Source of the DNA: Clostridiaceae bacterium
Lineage (GTDB): Bacteria > Bacillota > Clostridia > Oscillospirales > Acutalibacteraceae
Assembly (NCBI GenBank): GCA_016292785.1
Contig: JAEDFL010000020.1
Coordinates: 1 to 33,402 of the forward strand
Direction: 5' to 3'
Length of the DNA: 33,402 bases
Shown here piece by piece: positions 1 through 9,900 of the stretch; positions within the stretch are counted from its first letter, which is position 1, and each line of letters opens with the position of its first letter. The notes under the pieces were generated by a model. That model was not told where the DNA came from and did not search any database. It saw only the letters and a list, made by a program, of their open reading frames with translations. A program made the position numbers and the translations under genes.

Positions 1-1198
1 CGACGGTAACATAATCTTTAGTTGATATTTTCCTGATCAATAGAACTACCGTCTCCACATGTGCCGTGTGGGGGAACATATCGACGGGTTGGATTTTTTT
101 GACCTTATAGCCGTTGCGGGTGAGGTAGGCGAGGTCTCTTGCCTGCGTTTCGGGATTGCAGGAGATATAGACGATTTTTTTCGGGTTGAGCGTGATGACG
201 GAGGAAAGAAATGCCTTGTCGCTTCCTGCCCTCGGCGGATCCATAAACACAACGTCCGCTTTCTCGCCGTCAGCCGCCATATCCGTCATAAACTCGCCTG
301 CGTCGGCGCAGTAAAAACGAATATTTTTGATGCCGTTGAGCTTTGCGTTTTCTATCGCATCGTGTACCGAATCACGGTTAACTTCAACGCCGATCACCTC
401 TTTTGCCTGCTTGGAGGCGACGATGCCGATCGTGCCGATGCCGCAGTAGGCATCTATAACCGTTTCCTTGCCTGTCAGACCGGCAAATTCCATTGCTTTC
501 ATATAGAGCTTTTCGGTCTGCACGGGATTTATCTGATAAAACGACTTTGCGGAAATTGAAAAGTCACAGCCGCAGAGCGTATCCGTAATCTTGCCCTTTC
601 CGAAAAGCACCTTTTCTGTTTCGCCGAGCACCATACTCGTGTCGGAATTGTTGATATTCTGAATTATTGTTGTAATTTCGGGGTGGACTTCGAGCAACTC
701 TTTAACAAAGGCGTTCTTTCCGGGAAAGACGACCGTGCCCGTGACGAGGACAACCATTATTTCACCGCTTTTAAAGCCGCGCTTGACAAGCACATGACGC
801 AGAAATCCCGTGCTTCTGTCCTCGTTGTAGGCGGTCATACGGTATTTCGGCATCATTGAGCGTATCGTGACGATTATCTCGTCCGCTTTTCTGTCCTCAA
901 TTTTGCAACTGTCAATACAAACAATTCGGTGAGACTTGGACTGATAAACTCCCGATATGATTCTGCCGCCCCGTGTTGAGCCGAATGCCGCCTGCACCTT
1001 GTTGCGGTAATTGTACGGGTGTTCCATTCCGATGATTTTGTCAACATGGCAGTATTTGCCGAGGAGCTTGACGACTTTAGCTTCCTTGAAGCCGAGCTGA
1101 CGTTCGTATGTCATATTCTGAAGCTGACAGCCGCCGCATTTTCCTGCGACCGGGCAAAAGCTCATTTTCTGTTCTTTTTTTGATCTTTTATCGTTCAT
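1..1198 (-). CDS. rlmD: 23S rRNA (uracil-5-)-methyltransferase RlmD (partial)
   Basis: SAM-dependent RNA methyltransferase of the TrmA/RlmD family, which makes 5-methyluridine in 23S rRNA. Read on the minus strand from ATG at 1198, 399 codons are visible with no stop before the window edge, so the C-terminus is missing. Cys15, Cys21 and Cys24 (CPVAGKCGGC), with a Cys near residue 99 (CIDSCK), match the 4Fe-4S cluster of RlmD. SAM motif I is DAYCGIGTIG near residue 250. The catalytic nucleophile sits in SCNPETQARDL near residue 350, followed by the usual HVETVVLL ending. There is no N-terminal TRAM domain, because the cluster starts at residue 15. The frame continues past HVETVVLL as RKISTKDYVTV, so a C-terminal extension is likely. 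The start overlaps the stop of the upstream permease gene by 11 bases, which implies translational coupling. The family is certain; the exact target uridine is inferred. Confidence 0.93.
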   Translation of the reverse strand, partial: MNDKRSKKEQKMSFCPVAGKCGGCQLQNMTYERQLGFKEAKVVKLLGKYCHVDKIIGMEHPYNYRNKVQAAFGSTRGGRIISGVYQSKSHRIVCIDSCKIEDRKADEIIVTIRSMMPKYRMTAYNEDRSTGFLRHVLVKRGFKSGEIMVVLVTGTVVFPGKNAFVKELLEVHPEITTIIQNINNSDTSMVLGETEKVLFGKGKITDTLCGCDFSISAKSFYQINPVQTEKLYMKAMEFAGLTGKETVIDAYCGIGTIGIVASKQAKEVIGVEVNRDSVHDAIENAKLNGIKNIRFYCADAGEFMTDMAADGEKADVVFMDPPRAGSDKAFLSSVITLNPKKIVYISCNPETQARDLAYLTRNGYKVKKIQPVDMFPHTAHVETVVLLIRKISTKDYVTV

Positions 1199-2411
1199 CT
1201 TTTTGTTCCTTATTCAGTATGTTGCAGACTGCGATCGCCGCCGTGCCGAGCAGAGCAATTACTATCCAGCTTGTTATTGTGCCGTTCCAGCCGAATTTGT
1301 CGGAGAGAAGCGCAAAGCCGTATGCCGATGCCGCAGAGCCTACATAGGTCATAAAATTTAGTGTTCCCGAAAGCTCGGAAACATTTTCATTGTTGCCGTA
1401 AATTCCGGGAAGAAAGCTTATCAGCACAAGATTTACACCGTGCATACAGGCTACGATCAAAGCCGACATCAACGCCGTGAGAATGACGGAGCGACCTCTG
1501 CCGATGACAAGAACACCTGCGGCGAGCGCACCTGCGGCGAAGATTGAAAATACACATCTGAACGGTTTCTTGCCGGTCTTGTTGTAAAAAAGCGAGGTGA
1601 GACTGAGGCTGAGATATGAAAAAACGGGAATAGCTGCACCGGTCAGAATAGATTTTTCGCTGCTGAGACCGAAGGCTTCGTATATGTAGGTCGGAAGCCA
1701 GGTTGTAACTCCGTCACGAAGCACACCCTGGAAGAATATTGCGGCGAGAGTGAATACAAGAAGGCCTATCGGCATTGCAGGGCTATGCTTTGTTCTTTTC
1801 TTTATGCTCTTTTGCAGGGCATAGGTGATGTCTGCCGACTTTTCGATTTTTGTCAGCATAATAAACCACACAAAAGCCATTGCCGCACCGCAGAAGGACG
1901 TGATGAAGAAAATGCCTTTCCAGCTCCAGACGGAAATTACGGCAGGGGAGAGCAGATAAATCAGTATTGTTGCGACCGTACTGCCGAGACTTGCCCGAAC
2001 ACAGCCCTTGTTGAAGTCGTCCTCATTCATTGCCGTTTTCATTATCTTTACCATTGGCGGCCACATGAGCGACTGGGCAAGTCCGTTTACACCCCAGACA
2101 AGGCACATAGGCACGGCACCCCGGACAAACGGAATGAGTAAATTCATTGCCGCAGTAAGTGCGAAGCCGAGAGTCATCAGTCTCTTGGGGTCGAATCGAT
2201 CTCCGAGCTTGCCGCTGACAAGCTGACCTACGCCGTATGTTATGAAGCCGACCGTTGTAACTGCTCCTGCCGCTGTTTTTCCGATATATCCGTCGGATAT
2301 TACGGCGGCGATCACGGCGGCAAAATTTATTCTTGTCAGATAGCTGACGAAGTAGGAGAGAGAGCAGAGATAAATCAGTTTTTTGGAATTTTTTGCATCA
2401 AGCTTCATCAT
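1188..2411 (-). CDS. MFS permease, organophosphate:phosphate antiporter-like
   Basis: A 407-residue integral membrane protein with about 12 hydrophobic segments, the size of a standard major facilitator. MFS motif A is visible as GKLGDRFDPKR at about residues 67-77. The N-terminal SYFVSYLTRINFA and the GLAQSLMWPPM stretch near residue 115 resemble the GlpT/UhpT/UhpC (OPA) family, where the equivalent reads QGMGWPP. Such proteins exchange sugar or glycerol phosphates for phosphate, or sense them; the substrate here cannot be told. The start is ATG at 2411, overlapping the tex stop by four bases (ATGA). The end overlaps the rlmD start by 11 bases, so it belongs to the same operon. A transporter inside a replication and RNA-modification operon has no obvious functional logic. 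Family confidence is high, subfamily moderate. Confidence 0.82.
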   Translation of the reverse strand: MMKLDAKNSKKLIYLCSLSYFVSYLTRINFAAVIAAVISDGYIGKTAAGAVTTVGFITYGVGQLVSGKLGDRFDPKRLMTLGFALTAAMNLLIPFVRGAVPMCLVWGVNGLAQSLMWPPMVKIMKTAMNEDDFNKGCVRASLGSTVATILIYLLSPAVISVWSWKGIFFITSFCGAAMAFVWFIMLTKIEKSADITYALQKSIKKRTKHSPAMPIGLLVFTLAAIFFQGVLRDGVTTWLPTYIYEAFGLSSEKSILTGAAIPVFSYLSLSLTSLFYNKTGKKPFRCVFSIFAAGALAAGVLVIGRGRSVILTALMSALIVACMHGVNLVLISFLPGIYGNNENVSELSGTLNFMTYVGSAASAYGFALLSDKFGWNGTITSWIVIALLGTAAIAVCNILNKEQKDER

Positions 2412-4567
2412 TCGTTCTCCTTGGGCTTTTTCATTGTAAGTGAAATACGTTTCTTTTCGAGGTTTACATCAATTACCCAAACCGTGACGATCTGTCCGAC
2501 CTTGAGCACCTCGGACGGGTGCTTTATATAGCGGTCGGTGATCTGCGAAACGTGGACAAGTCCGTCCTGATGAACGCCTATGTCAATGAATGCGCCGAAG
2601 TCGATAACGTTCCTGACCGTGCCCTTCAATTCCATACCCTTTTTCAGGTCTTTCATCTCCATAACATCGGTACGGAGCATCGGCGGCGGAAGCTCGTCAC
2701 GGGGATCACGTCCCGGACGTGAAAGCTCCTTTACAATGTCCTGCATTGTCGGAATGCCAACGCCGATCTTTTCCGCAACCTTTTCTTCGCCTAAGGAGGC
2801 GATTTTTTCGTTTATACCGTCAAGCCCGCTGTTTGCGGCGTCGTTCACCGTGAAGCCGCAGATCTCAAGCAGAGCCTTTGCGGCGGCGTAGCTTTCGGGG
2901 TGAACGCCCGTGTTGTCAAGCAGATTTTTGCTTTCGGGTACACGCATGAATCCGGCGCACTGCTCGAAAGCCTTTGCGCCGAGCTTGGGAACCTTTTTAA
3001 GCTGTGAACGTGAGGTGAAGGCTCCGTTTTCCTCACGGTAGGCAACAATATTTTTCGCAACGGTCGAGTTTATTCCGGCAACCCTTGTCAGCAGGGACGG
3101 AGAGGCGGTGTTTACGTCAACTCCGACCGTGTTTACCGCATCCTCGACAACTCCGTCAAGAGCGTTGCTCAGCTCCTTTTGGGGCATATCGTGCTGATAC
3201 TGACCTACGCCGATTGCTTTAGGATCAATCTTGACAAGCTCTGCAAGGGGATCCTGAAGCCTCCTTGCGATAGATACTGCGCTCCTGAGCGAAACATCAA
3301 ACTGAGGAAATTCCTCGGCGGCAAGCTTAGAGGCGGAATAGACCGAAGCTCCCGCCTCGCTGACGACCATATATTTTGTATCGGTGTCAAGCTCTTTCAG
3401 AAGCTCTGCGGTGAAAATTTCCGTCTCCTTGGAGGCGGTTCCGTTGCCGATTGCGATGATCTTTACACCGTGTTTTATAATCAGATTTTTGATAAGCGTT
3501 TTAGCCTGAGCCTGCTGAGCGGCGGAGTGGGTTATATACGCAACTCCCGTGTCAAGCACCCTGCCTGTTGCGTCAACAACGGCAACCTTACAGCCTGTGC
3601 GGTAGCCGGGATCAAGACCGAGGGCGACCTTGCCCTTGACGGGCGGCTGGAGAAGAAGCTCCTTGACATTGAGCGAAAAGTTTTTTATTGATGAAACGCA
3701 GGCTCTTTCGGTCAAGGCGGAGCGGATTTCCCTTTCGACCGACGGGAAGATAAGTCTGTCGTAAGCGTCAACACCTGCTTCACGGACGGTATCGGTGCAG
3801 GGTGAGCCGTTGTCACCGAGAGTTTCGGAGGCGATGACATTGAGAGCCTTCACTCTGTCGAGTTCAAGATTTACTTTCAGATAATCCTCTTTTTCTCCTC
3901 GGTTAATGGCAAGCACTCTGTGATCGGCGATCTTGCCGACAGGCTCGGAATAGTCGTAATACTGCTCGTAAACGCTTTTGGCTTCGGGATCGCTCGCCTT
4001 GACCTTAACCGTACCGACAACGTTCAGCAGATTTTTCAGCCTGCGGCGGATGTCGGGCATATCGGAAATATCCTCGGCAATGATATCCATTGCGCCCTGA
4101 AGAGCGTCCTCTGCCGTGGGAACAGCTTCGGTTATGTAGTCCTTTGCAAGCTCAAGGGCGGTCGGACTGTTTGGAGTCTGAAGAAAAACAGCCTGTGCAA
4201 GCGGTTCAAGTCCCTTTTCTCTTGCAACCGAGGCTCTTGTCTTTCTTTTGGGCTTGAACGGACGGTAAATGTCCTCAAGCTCGGCGAGGGTTGCCGCTTT
4301 TTCGAGAGCGGCGGAGATTTCGTCCGTCAGCTTTTCCTGAGCTTCGATGGACGAGCTTATCTCCTCACGGCGCTTGTCCAGATTGCGGAGATATTCCAAA
4401 CGTTCTGAAATTTCACGGAGCGTCTGATCGTCAAGAGTGCCGTGAGCCTCTTTCCTGTATCGTGCGATAAAGGGGATAGTGTTGCCGTCGTCAATGAGAG
4501 CGACAACATTTTCCACCTGCCATTTTTTTAGATTAAATTCATTTGTAAGGGTGAGAATTATATCCAT
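2408..4567 (-). CDS. tex: Tex RNA-binding transcriptional accessory protein
   Basis: A 719-residue cytoplasmic nucleic-acid-binding protein, full length for Tex. The N-terminal helical Tex domain carries the signature FIARYRKEAHGTLD at residues 33-46. A YqgF/RNase H-like domain begins near residue 312 (GKVALGLDPGYRTG). Helix-hairpin-helix elements follow at about 485-545 (LLTRVAGINSTVAKNIVAY). A C-terminal S1 RNA-binding domain covers residues 645-715 (GTVRNVIDFGAFIDIG...GLVHVSQI). Tex proteins bind structured RNA and influence transcription and stress tolerance; no enzymatic activity is established. It starts 3 bases after the stop of the helicase-loader gene and overlaps the MFS gene by 4 bases, so it is a mid-operon gene without its own promoter. 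Confidence 0.96.
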   Translation of the reverse strand: MDIILTLTNEFNLKKWQVENVVALIDDGNTIPFIARYRKEAHGTLDDQTLREISERLEYLRNLDKRREEISSSIEAQEKLTDEISAALEKAATLAELEDIYRPFKPKRKTRASVAREKGLEPLAQAVFLQTPNSPTALELAKDYITEAVPTAEDALQGAMDIIAEDISDMPDIRRRLKNLLNVVGTVKVKASDPEAKSVYEQYYDYSEPVGKIADHRVLAINRGEKEDYLKVNLELDRVKALNVIASETLGDNGSPCTDTVREAGVDAYDRLIFPSVEREIRSALTERACVSSIKNFSLNVKELLLQPPVKGKVALGLDPGYRTGCKVAVVDATGRVLDTGVAYITHSAAQQAQAKTLIKNLIIKHGVKIIAIGNGTASKETEIFTAELLKELDTDTKYMVVSEAGASVYSASKLAAEEFPQFDVSLRSAVSIARRLQDPLAELVKIDPKAIGVGQYQHDMPQKELSNALDGVVEDAVNTVGVDVNTASPSLLTRVAGINSTVAKNIVAYREENGAFTSRSQLKKVPKLGAKAFEQCAGFMRVPESKNLLDNTGVHPESYAAAKALLEICGFTVNDAANSGLDGINEKIASLGEEKVAEKIGVGIPTMQDIVKELSRPGRDPRDELPPPMLRTDVMEMKDLKKGMELKGTVRNVIDFGAFIDIGVHQDGLVHVSQITDRYIKHPSEVLKVGQIVTVWVIDVNLEKKRISLTMKKPKENE

Positions 4568-4570
4568 AAA

Positions 4571-5536
4571 TTACCTCGTCTTTATCTGTCTTATATCCGA
4601 ACCGTCAAAGTATAGCATAACGTAATTGCTGAGTATTCTTGAAGCGATTCGTTCACCGTAGGCTTTGGTGAGCTGTTCGGGCATGAGATTGGTGCTGATG
4701 ATTGTCGGCTTACTCTCAAGCTCCCTTGAATTGACAATGTTATAGAGGGCGGAAACGGTGAACTGAGTTGTAAATTCCGCTCCGAGATCGTCAATTATCA
4801 GAAGATCACAGTCAAGTATTGCTTCTTCCGTGTTTGCGTCGGCTTTGCCGAATTTATCTTTTTCAAGCTTATTAAAGAGGTTTTGCGCCGAGGAATATAT
4901 CACGCCGTAACCCTCCTCAACCGCCTTTCCTGCTATGGCAAGGGAGAGGTGAGTTTTGCCGAGTCCCGTTTTGCCATAAAGAAGCAGGCTCGGAGAACGG
5001 CGGCTGAAATCGGCGGCATATGCCTTGCAGTAGTTCAGCACGCTTTCCATTCGCTTTTTCGGACTTGTCCCTGCTCCGTCGGGATAGTAGTCAAGCTTGA
5101 AATTGTCAAAACGGCAGTTGCCGACAGGAAGCTTGGAACAGAGCTTTTCATACTCTATGGATTTAAGAAGCTCCTTGAAGCAGCCGCACATTATTCCGCT
5201 GACAAAGCCTTTGTCCTCACATTTTTTGCAGGTGTAATGCACATCGAGCCAGTCCTCGGGAAAGCCGTTGCTTTTAAGAAGCAGACGGCGCTGAGCCTGA
5301 GCCTCAAGGTTTATTTCCGAAAGTTTCTGTATGTATTCCTTTGCGTCTGCCGCACCCATTCCTACCGCCTTGATAGTCGCAAGTCCTGCCCGTGACATTT
5401 TTTCTTCGGCTTCAAGAATTTCGGGAACGGTCTCAACGGCAATCCGATGGTGATTCTCACGCTCGGCAAGAGCACGACTGCGCCTTTGAGCCAGCTCCTG
5501 TTCCGCTTTTTTATAGGTTTCCTTGCTGTATGCCAT
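4571..5536 (-). CDS. dnaC: DnaC/DnaI-like replicative helicase loader ATPase
   Basis: A 321-residue AAA+ protein. The N-terminal 100 residues are charged and helical. A small zinc module follows with Cys103, Cys106, Cys117 and Cys119 (CKKC...CGC). The ATPase core has Walker A GKTGLGKT at 188-195, Walker B LLIIDDLGAE at 245-254, a sensor-1-like STN at 281-283 and an arginine-finger candidate in RIASR near residue 300. In Firmicutes such proteins load the replicative helicase with DnaD/DnaB-type partners, and the gene just upstream encodes a DnaD-domain protein, which supports that role. The stop of the upstream gene is only 2 bases away. Conserved family architecture and context make the call strong; whether it is named dnaC or dnaI is convention. 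Confidence 0.9.
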   Translation of the reverse strand: MAYSKETYKKAEQELAQRRSRALAERENHHRIAVETVPEILEAEEKMSRAGLATIKAVGMGAADAKEYIQKLSEINLEAQAQRRLLLKSNGFPEDWLDVHYTCKKCEDKGFVSGIMCGCFKELLKSIEYEKLCSKLPVGNCRFDNFKLDYYPDGAGTSPKKRMESVLNYCKAYAADFSRRSPSLLLYGKTGLGKTHLSLAIAGKAVEEGYGVIYSSAQNLFNKLEKDKFGKADANTEEAILDCDLLIIDDLGAEFTTQFTVSALYNIVNSRELESKPTIISTNLMPEQLTKAYGERIASRILSNYVMLYFDGSDIRQIKTR

Positions 5537-5538
5537 TG

Positions 5539-6516
5539 TCAGCTTCCTTTCCTGTAAACCGGCAGAGCCTCGCCTCTGTGGTTAAACTCATTGATATCGT
5601 ATGACGCACCCGTTTCTTCGGCAGGTGCTTTTTTTCTGCGGTAGTCTTCCTTTTCCCTTTCAACATCATCGGGAGTTTTGATACCCTTTGATTTCCAATT
5701 CATAAGTATCTTGTTCATATAGGGAAAGCTTATACGGCTTGTGTGGTTGAGCATCTCCTCATAAGCGAGATATATCATTTCAACGTTGAACTTCAACTCG
5801 ACCGACCATGTTCTGAGATATGCCGACTGGGAGGAGGAGGGACGGGGATTCTGAATACCTGCCATTTCCGCAAAATCACTCCACAGCTTGTTGCAGGAAT
5901 TGAGTATTTTTATCTGCTCGTCCGCTTTTTCGATGGTGTCAATCTCCATTTCACCCCAGCTTTTTCCGACCTTTGATATGTAGGAAAAACCGCTCTTGCC
6001 GACCGATTTGCAGTAATCGACAAGCATATAAATAACCTCGATCGGCAGACCGTAGTGGTCGTGCATCATCAGCAGGATGCTTCGGCTGTCATAGCCGAGG
6101 GTTTTACCGAGCATCTTCTCAATGTCCGAGAACATATTGAGAATTTCGGGATTTTCCTTGCAGCGTGCGGAAATCTGTTCGCCCGTCGGCTTTGATGCGG
6201 ATATTTCACCGAGCTGTTTCGGTGCTTCCGTTTCCTGCGGTGCGGCTTTTTCTGCAGGAGCAGGAACGGCAGGCTGATCGTCGCTTATCAGAATACCCCA
6301 GCCTGCAATGACGGTCAGCGCATCCTCAACGTCAGCCTGACTGTACCCGATTGCCGCCGAGATTGCCGACGGATCAATCGAATCGGACATATGACGGCAT
6401 ATCCACAGAAGCGTTTTAAGCTGAGACGCACTCGCTAATTTTATGTAGTTATCCACGACCTGCGACGGCACGGCAAACATCGAGCCGAGAACAGCGGAAT
6501 TGAAAATATACGGCAT
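5539..6516 (-). CDS. DnaD-domain primosome protein
   Basis: A 325-residue protein from the preferred start. An N-terminal winged-helix-like region (about 15-80, SQLKTLLWICRHM) matches the DnaD/DnaB N-terminal fold. A Pro/Ala-rich linker spans 80-115. Two DnaD-type C-terminal domains follow at about 124-200 (SILLMMHDHYGLPIEVIYML) and 240-285 (ending FPYMNKILMNWKSKGI). In Firmicutes these proteins remodel DNA and help recruit the helicase loader encoded next. Start choice: an upstream in-frame ATG at 6525 sits directly on the AAAGGA ribosome binding site with no spacer. The ATG at 6516 has a 9-base spacer and gives MPYIF as N-terminus, so it is preferred. This is the first gene of the five-gene minus-strand operon. 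Confidence 0.88.
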   Translation of the reverse strand: MPYIFNSAVLGSMFAVPSQVVDNYIKLASASQLKTLLWICRHMSDSIDPSAISAAIGYSQADVEDALTVIAGWGILISDDQPAVPAPAEKAAPQETEAPKQLGEISASKPTGEQISARCKENPEILNMFSDIEKMLGKTLGYDSRSILLMMHDHYGLPIEVIYMLVDYCKSVGKSGFSYISKVGKSWGEMEIDTIEKADEQIKILNSCNKLWSDFAEMAGIQNPRPSSSQSAYLRTWSVELKFNVEMIYLAYEEMLNHTSRISFPYMNKILMNWKSKGIKTPDDVEREKEDYRRKKAPAEETGASYDINEFNHRGEALPVYRKGS

Positions 6517-6554
6517 TGAAAACATCCTTTATTATGAATTGCATTTACCATAAC

Positions 6555-6583
6555 ATTATACACTTTTACGCCGCAAAATTAAA
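6555..6583 (-). promoter_or_regulatory. Candidate sigma-A promoter of the dnaD-dnaC-tex-MFS-rlmD operon
   Basis: On the minus strand a perfect TATAAT (6560 to 6555) lies about 39 bases before the preferred start, with a weak TTTAAT -35 (6583 to 6578) at a 17-base spacer. The -10 is convincing, the -35 is poor, and other AT-rich hexamers are present nearby. Confidence 0.4.
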
Positions 6584-6830
6584 CAGAAAAATTATATTTT
6601 ACACGTCCCGTAAAAATATACAAGAGATTGTGGACGAACATATTTTTAATCACAATTTGCTCGACAAAAATGCCAAAAATCCGAGCTTGGCAAAAAAACT
6701 TCAATTTTTTAAAAACCTGAGCTTCTTTTCTTCTCTAAAGGAATGCTTTTTAATAATAAAATAAATTCGCCGTGGCATAGTTTACAAAAAACGGACTTTA
6801 ATATTGTGCATTTATACCAAGACAATCAAC
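6584..6830. other. AT-rich intergenic region without a recognised gene
   Basis: This is the central part of the roughly 400-base divergent gap between the replication operon and the giant surface protein. It is very AT-rich. A short inverted repeat ATTGTG...CACAAT flanks 6627-6656. I see no coding potential with a ribosome binding site, no RNA gene and no clear terminator. Confidence 0.5.
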
Positions 6831-6859
6831 TTGAACTTTGACTTAAAATCCTTTATAAT
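6831..6859 (+). promoter_or_regulatory. Sigma-A promoter of the giant surface protein gene
   Basis: TTGAAC (6831-6836), a 17-base spacer and a perfect TATAAT (6854-6859). The start codon lies 57 bases downstream, with an AGGAG ribosome binding site at 6902-6906. Confidence 0.75.
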
Positions 6860-6915
6860 AATATTTGTAATGGTATAGTCAGTTATCGAGATTAAAATAT
6901 TAGGAGTGTTGTATT

Positions 6916-9900
6916 ATGAAACGCAGGATTATTTCCGTTGCGATCGCTTTGGTGATGGCGGCAACGTGTGTTTTCCCCGGCCTGTCGGCTCTCGCCGCAG
7001 GAACGGTACCCTCGCTTGAAGGAGGAGTATATCAGATCGGCACGGCGGACGAGCTTATCTGGTTTGCCGATGCGGTAAACAGCGGCACCCAATCCATCAA
7101 GGGAAAGCTGACGGCTGATATTCAGCTCAATGCCGAAGGCTCGACCGCAAACGAGTGGACGCCTATCGGAACACAGACCAGTCCGTTCAAGGGCACCTTT
7201 GACGGTGACGGACATACGGTCAGCGGAGTTTACATAAACTCATCTGCCGACTGCGTGGGCTTCTTCGGAAGCGTAGTTATTCCTTATGAAGCCACGGAGG
7301 ATGTCCCCGAGGTGATGAATTCGGAATTTGTTCTTCAGCACTCCGTTACAAGCATTAAGAATCTTAAATTGACAAACGCCTATGTCAAGGGCGGTTACAG
7401 CGTCGGCGGAATTGTCGGATACGGCGAAAATCTCGGCATCTCCGACTGCTCGTTCTCCGGTACGGTTGAAGGCACGGGTAACAGCATCGGCGGCGTTGTC
7501 GGCTGGTCATACTACAATACGGTGGTCAACCAGTGCCACTCCACAGGCTCACTCAGCGGTAATCAGCGTGTCGGCGGTATCACCGGATACGCAAACGGTA
7601 ACTCGGTTATAGTAAAGTGTTACAGCGATATGACTGTTTCAGGTCAGTATAATGTCGGCGGAATTATCGGCACTTCCTCCGGTGCTTTCCTTGAGGGAAG
7701 CTTCTTCCTCGGCTCTGTCGGCGCACAAAATTCCGTCGGCGGAATTATCGGCTACGCTCTTTTCTCAACGATTTGCGACGCATATTCAATTGCTCCGATA
7801 AGCGGAACGGGCGAGCTTGTCGGCGGTGCGATCGGTAACTTTTACGGCAGTGACTGCGAAAGCGTGTTTTACAGCTATGAAACCTCAGGCGTAGACGGCA
7901 GCGTGGGTATCGGACGTACGCTCGAAGATATGAAAGCTTCATCTTTCATCAAGGAGCTGAACGCACAGAAGGTTTATTTCTGCTTCGACTACACGGGTAT
8001 CAATAACGGATATCCCGTTCTCGCATGGATGCTCTCGCTTGACGTATGGGCAGGCGACCGTTCCGTTCCTCAGCAGAACGCAAGCGGTACATATCTTATT
8101 TCAAAACCGTCCGAGCTTGCATGGTTTGCGGCTCTTGTAAACGGACAGCTTAACGGTATTGACGCAAACCCCTCTGCCAATGCAACCGTAACGGACGATC
8201 TTCTTATGAATATCAATGTCAATGACGACAGCTTCGGCTTGGTCGAATGGACTCCTATAGGCATTGACGAGGCTCACGGCTACAACGGCACATTCAACGG
8301 CGGCGGTTTTAATATCGCAGGACTTTACACCACCTCGACTTCGGGAAACAGCGGAGTTAATGTCGGACTTTTCGGCTATGTCGATTCGGGTACGGTAATC
8401 AACACCGTTGTGCTTGACGGAAAGATTTCCGGTATAGAAAATGTCGGAGGAATTGCAGGCTATGTCAAGAGCGGCTCAATTATGAATTGCTGTTCAAACG
8501 GAGAGGTCAGCGGTGACAAGGCTGTCGGCGGAATTGTCGGTAACCTCGGCTCTTCCTCGGCAAACGTTTCAACAAGCTGTGTGCTCGGCACGATCGTCGG
8601 CACAAACTATTCGGACGACAAGGCCTTCCTTACCAATGTCGGCGGTGTTGTAGGCTTTAGCAACAAGGCAACGATCAACAAGTGCTTTAATGCCGCTTCT
8701 ATCGAGGCTCCGCTTGCAAGATTTACGGGCGGCGTGCTCGGCTACAATTCGGGCGGATCGCTCACTAACAGCTATTGTACCGGCATACAGATCAACGGCA
8801 ACGTAATTGTCGGTGGACTTGTCGGTTACAACAACAACGGTACCGTCAGCACCTGCTATGTTTCAAGCAAGGTGACCGGAACAAGTCAGGTCGGCGTTGC
8901 TTTCGGACAGACGACCGGCGCAAATGTAACAAAGGTCTACTATGACTCCACATATATGGAAAATCTCCTGGTTACGGGAGCAACCGAAAAATCTCCTGCT
9001 CAGATGACGGGTTATTCTTCGGTTTCCAATCTCGGCTTCTCCGCAACGGATTGGAGATCAACGGCGGATGATCAGTATTTCTATTATTTTCCACAGCTCA
9101 GCTCACTGTATAATCTCAGCTCGGTTAAGGCGATAAAGGACGGCTCCGTCAGCAGCGTTAAGAGAGTGCAGGACAAATATGTTGCAAGAGTTCAGATTGA
9201 CGGACGAATTGACACATATTACGAAACTCTTTCCGACGCTATCGCATATGCGGAGAATACTGCTTCAATCGTTTTACCGACCGTTTATCTCATTCGTGAC
9301 ACGGTCATAGATTCTACAATCACGATTTCCTCCGAAATCGGTATTTTCTCCGTTGACGGTGCAACGATTTCAAGAGCCTCAACGCTTACGGGAGCTATGT
9401 TCAACGTTACCGGCAAGCTTACCCTCGGATCAAAATCTTACGGCGACGATACAGCCGCAAGTATGTTCGTTGACGGAGGAAAGCTTGCGGCAACCGACTC
9501 TGCAATCAAGGTTGCCGAGGGCGCAGTTCTTACCGTTCAGCCGGGAGTGGAGTTTTTCGATTTCAGAACCGCTGAGCAGGCGACTGCGACGGTAATGGGC
9601 GTTGTGATTTCCAATGAGGGTACTGTTGAAATTACCGGCAGTAAATTCATCGAAAATATCGGAACCTCCGTCGGCGGCGTAATATACAACAACGGCGGCA
9701 CGGTAAAAATCAGCGGCGGCTCGTTCAAATCAAATGAGGCAACGCAGGGTGCGGTGCTCTACAATAACGGCGGCGAGGCTGTTATCAACGGCGGTGAGTT
9801 CACCCTGAATATCGCAAAGCTCAAGGGCGGCGTAGTCGCTTCGTATGATGTTTATGCAACGACCGTTATCAGCGGAAAGGCTTCGCTCACCGAAAACCAG

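Noticed and set aside
59..559. 166-residue plus-strand open frame opposite rlmD
   Set aside because: It is antisense to a clear RlmD reading frame with all motifs, and has no ribosome binding site.
6449..6564. DnaA boxes marking a replication origin near the primosome genes
   Set aside because: Only two near-matches (TTATCCACG at 6449 and TTATACACT at 6556), one inside a coding region; no dnaA, dnaN or box cluster is present.
6516..6764. Small plus-strand gene of 82 residues in the divergent gap
   Set aside because: It has no ribosome binding site, its Lys/Asn/Phe-rich composition mirrors AT-rich DNA, and it overlaps the dnaD-like start region.
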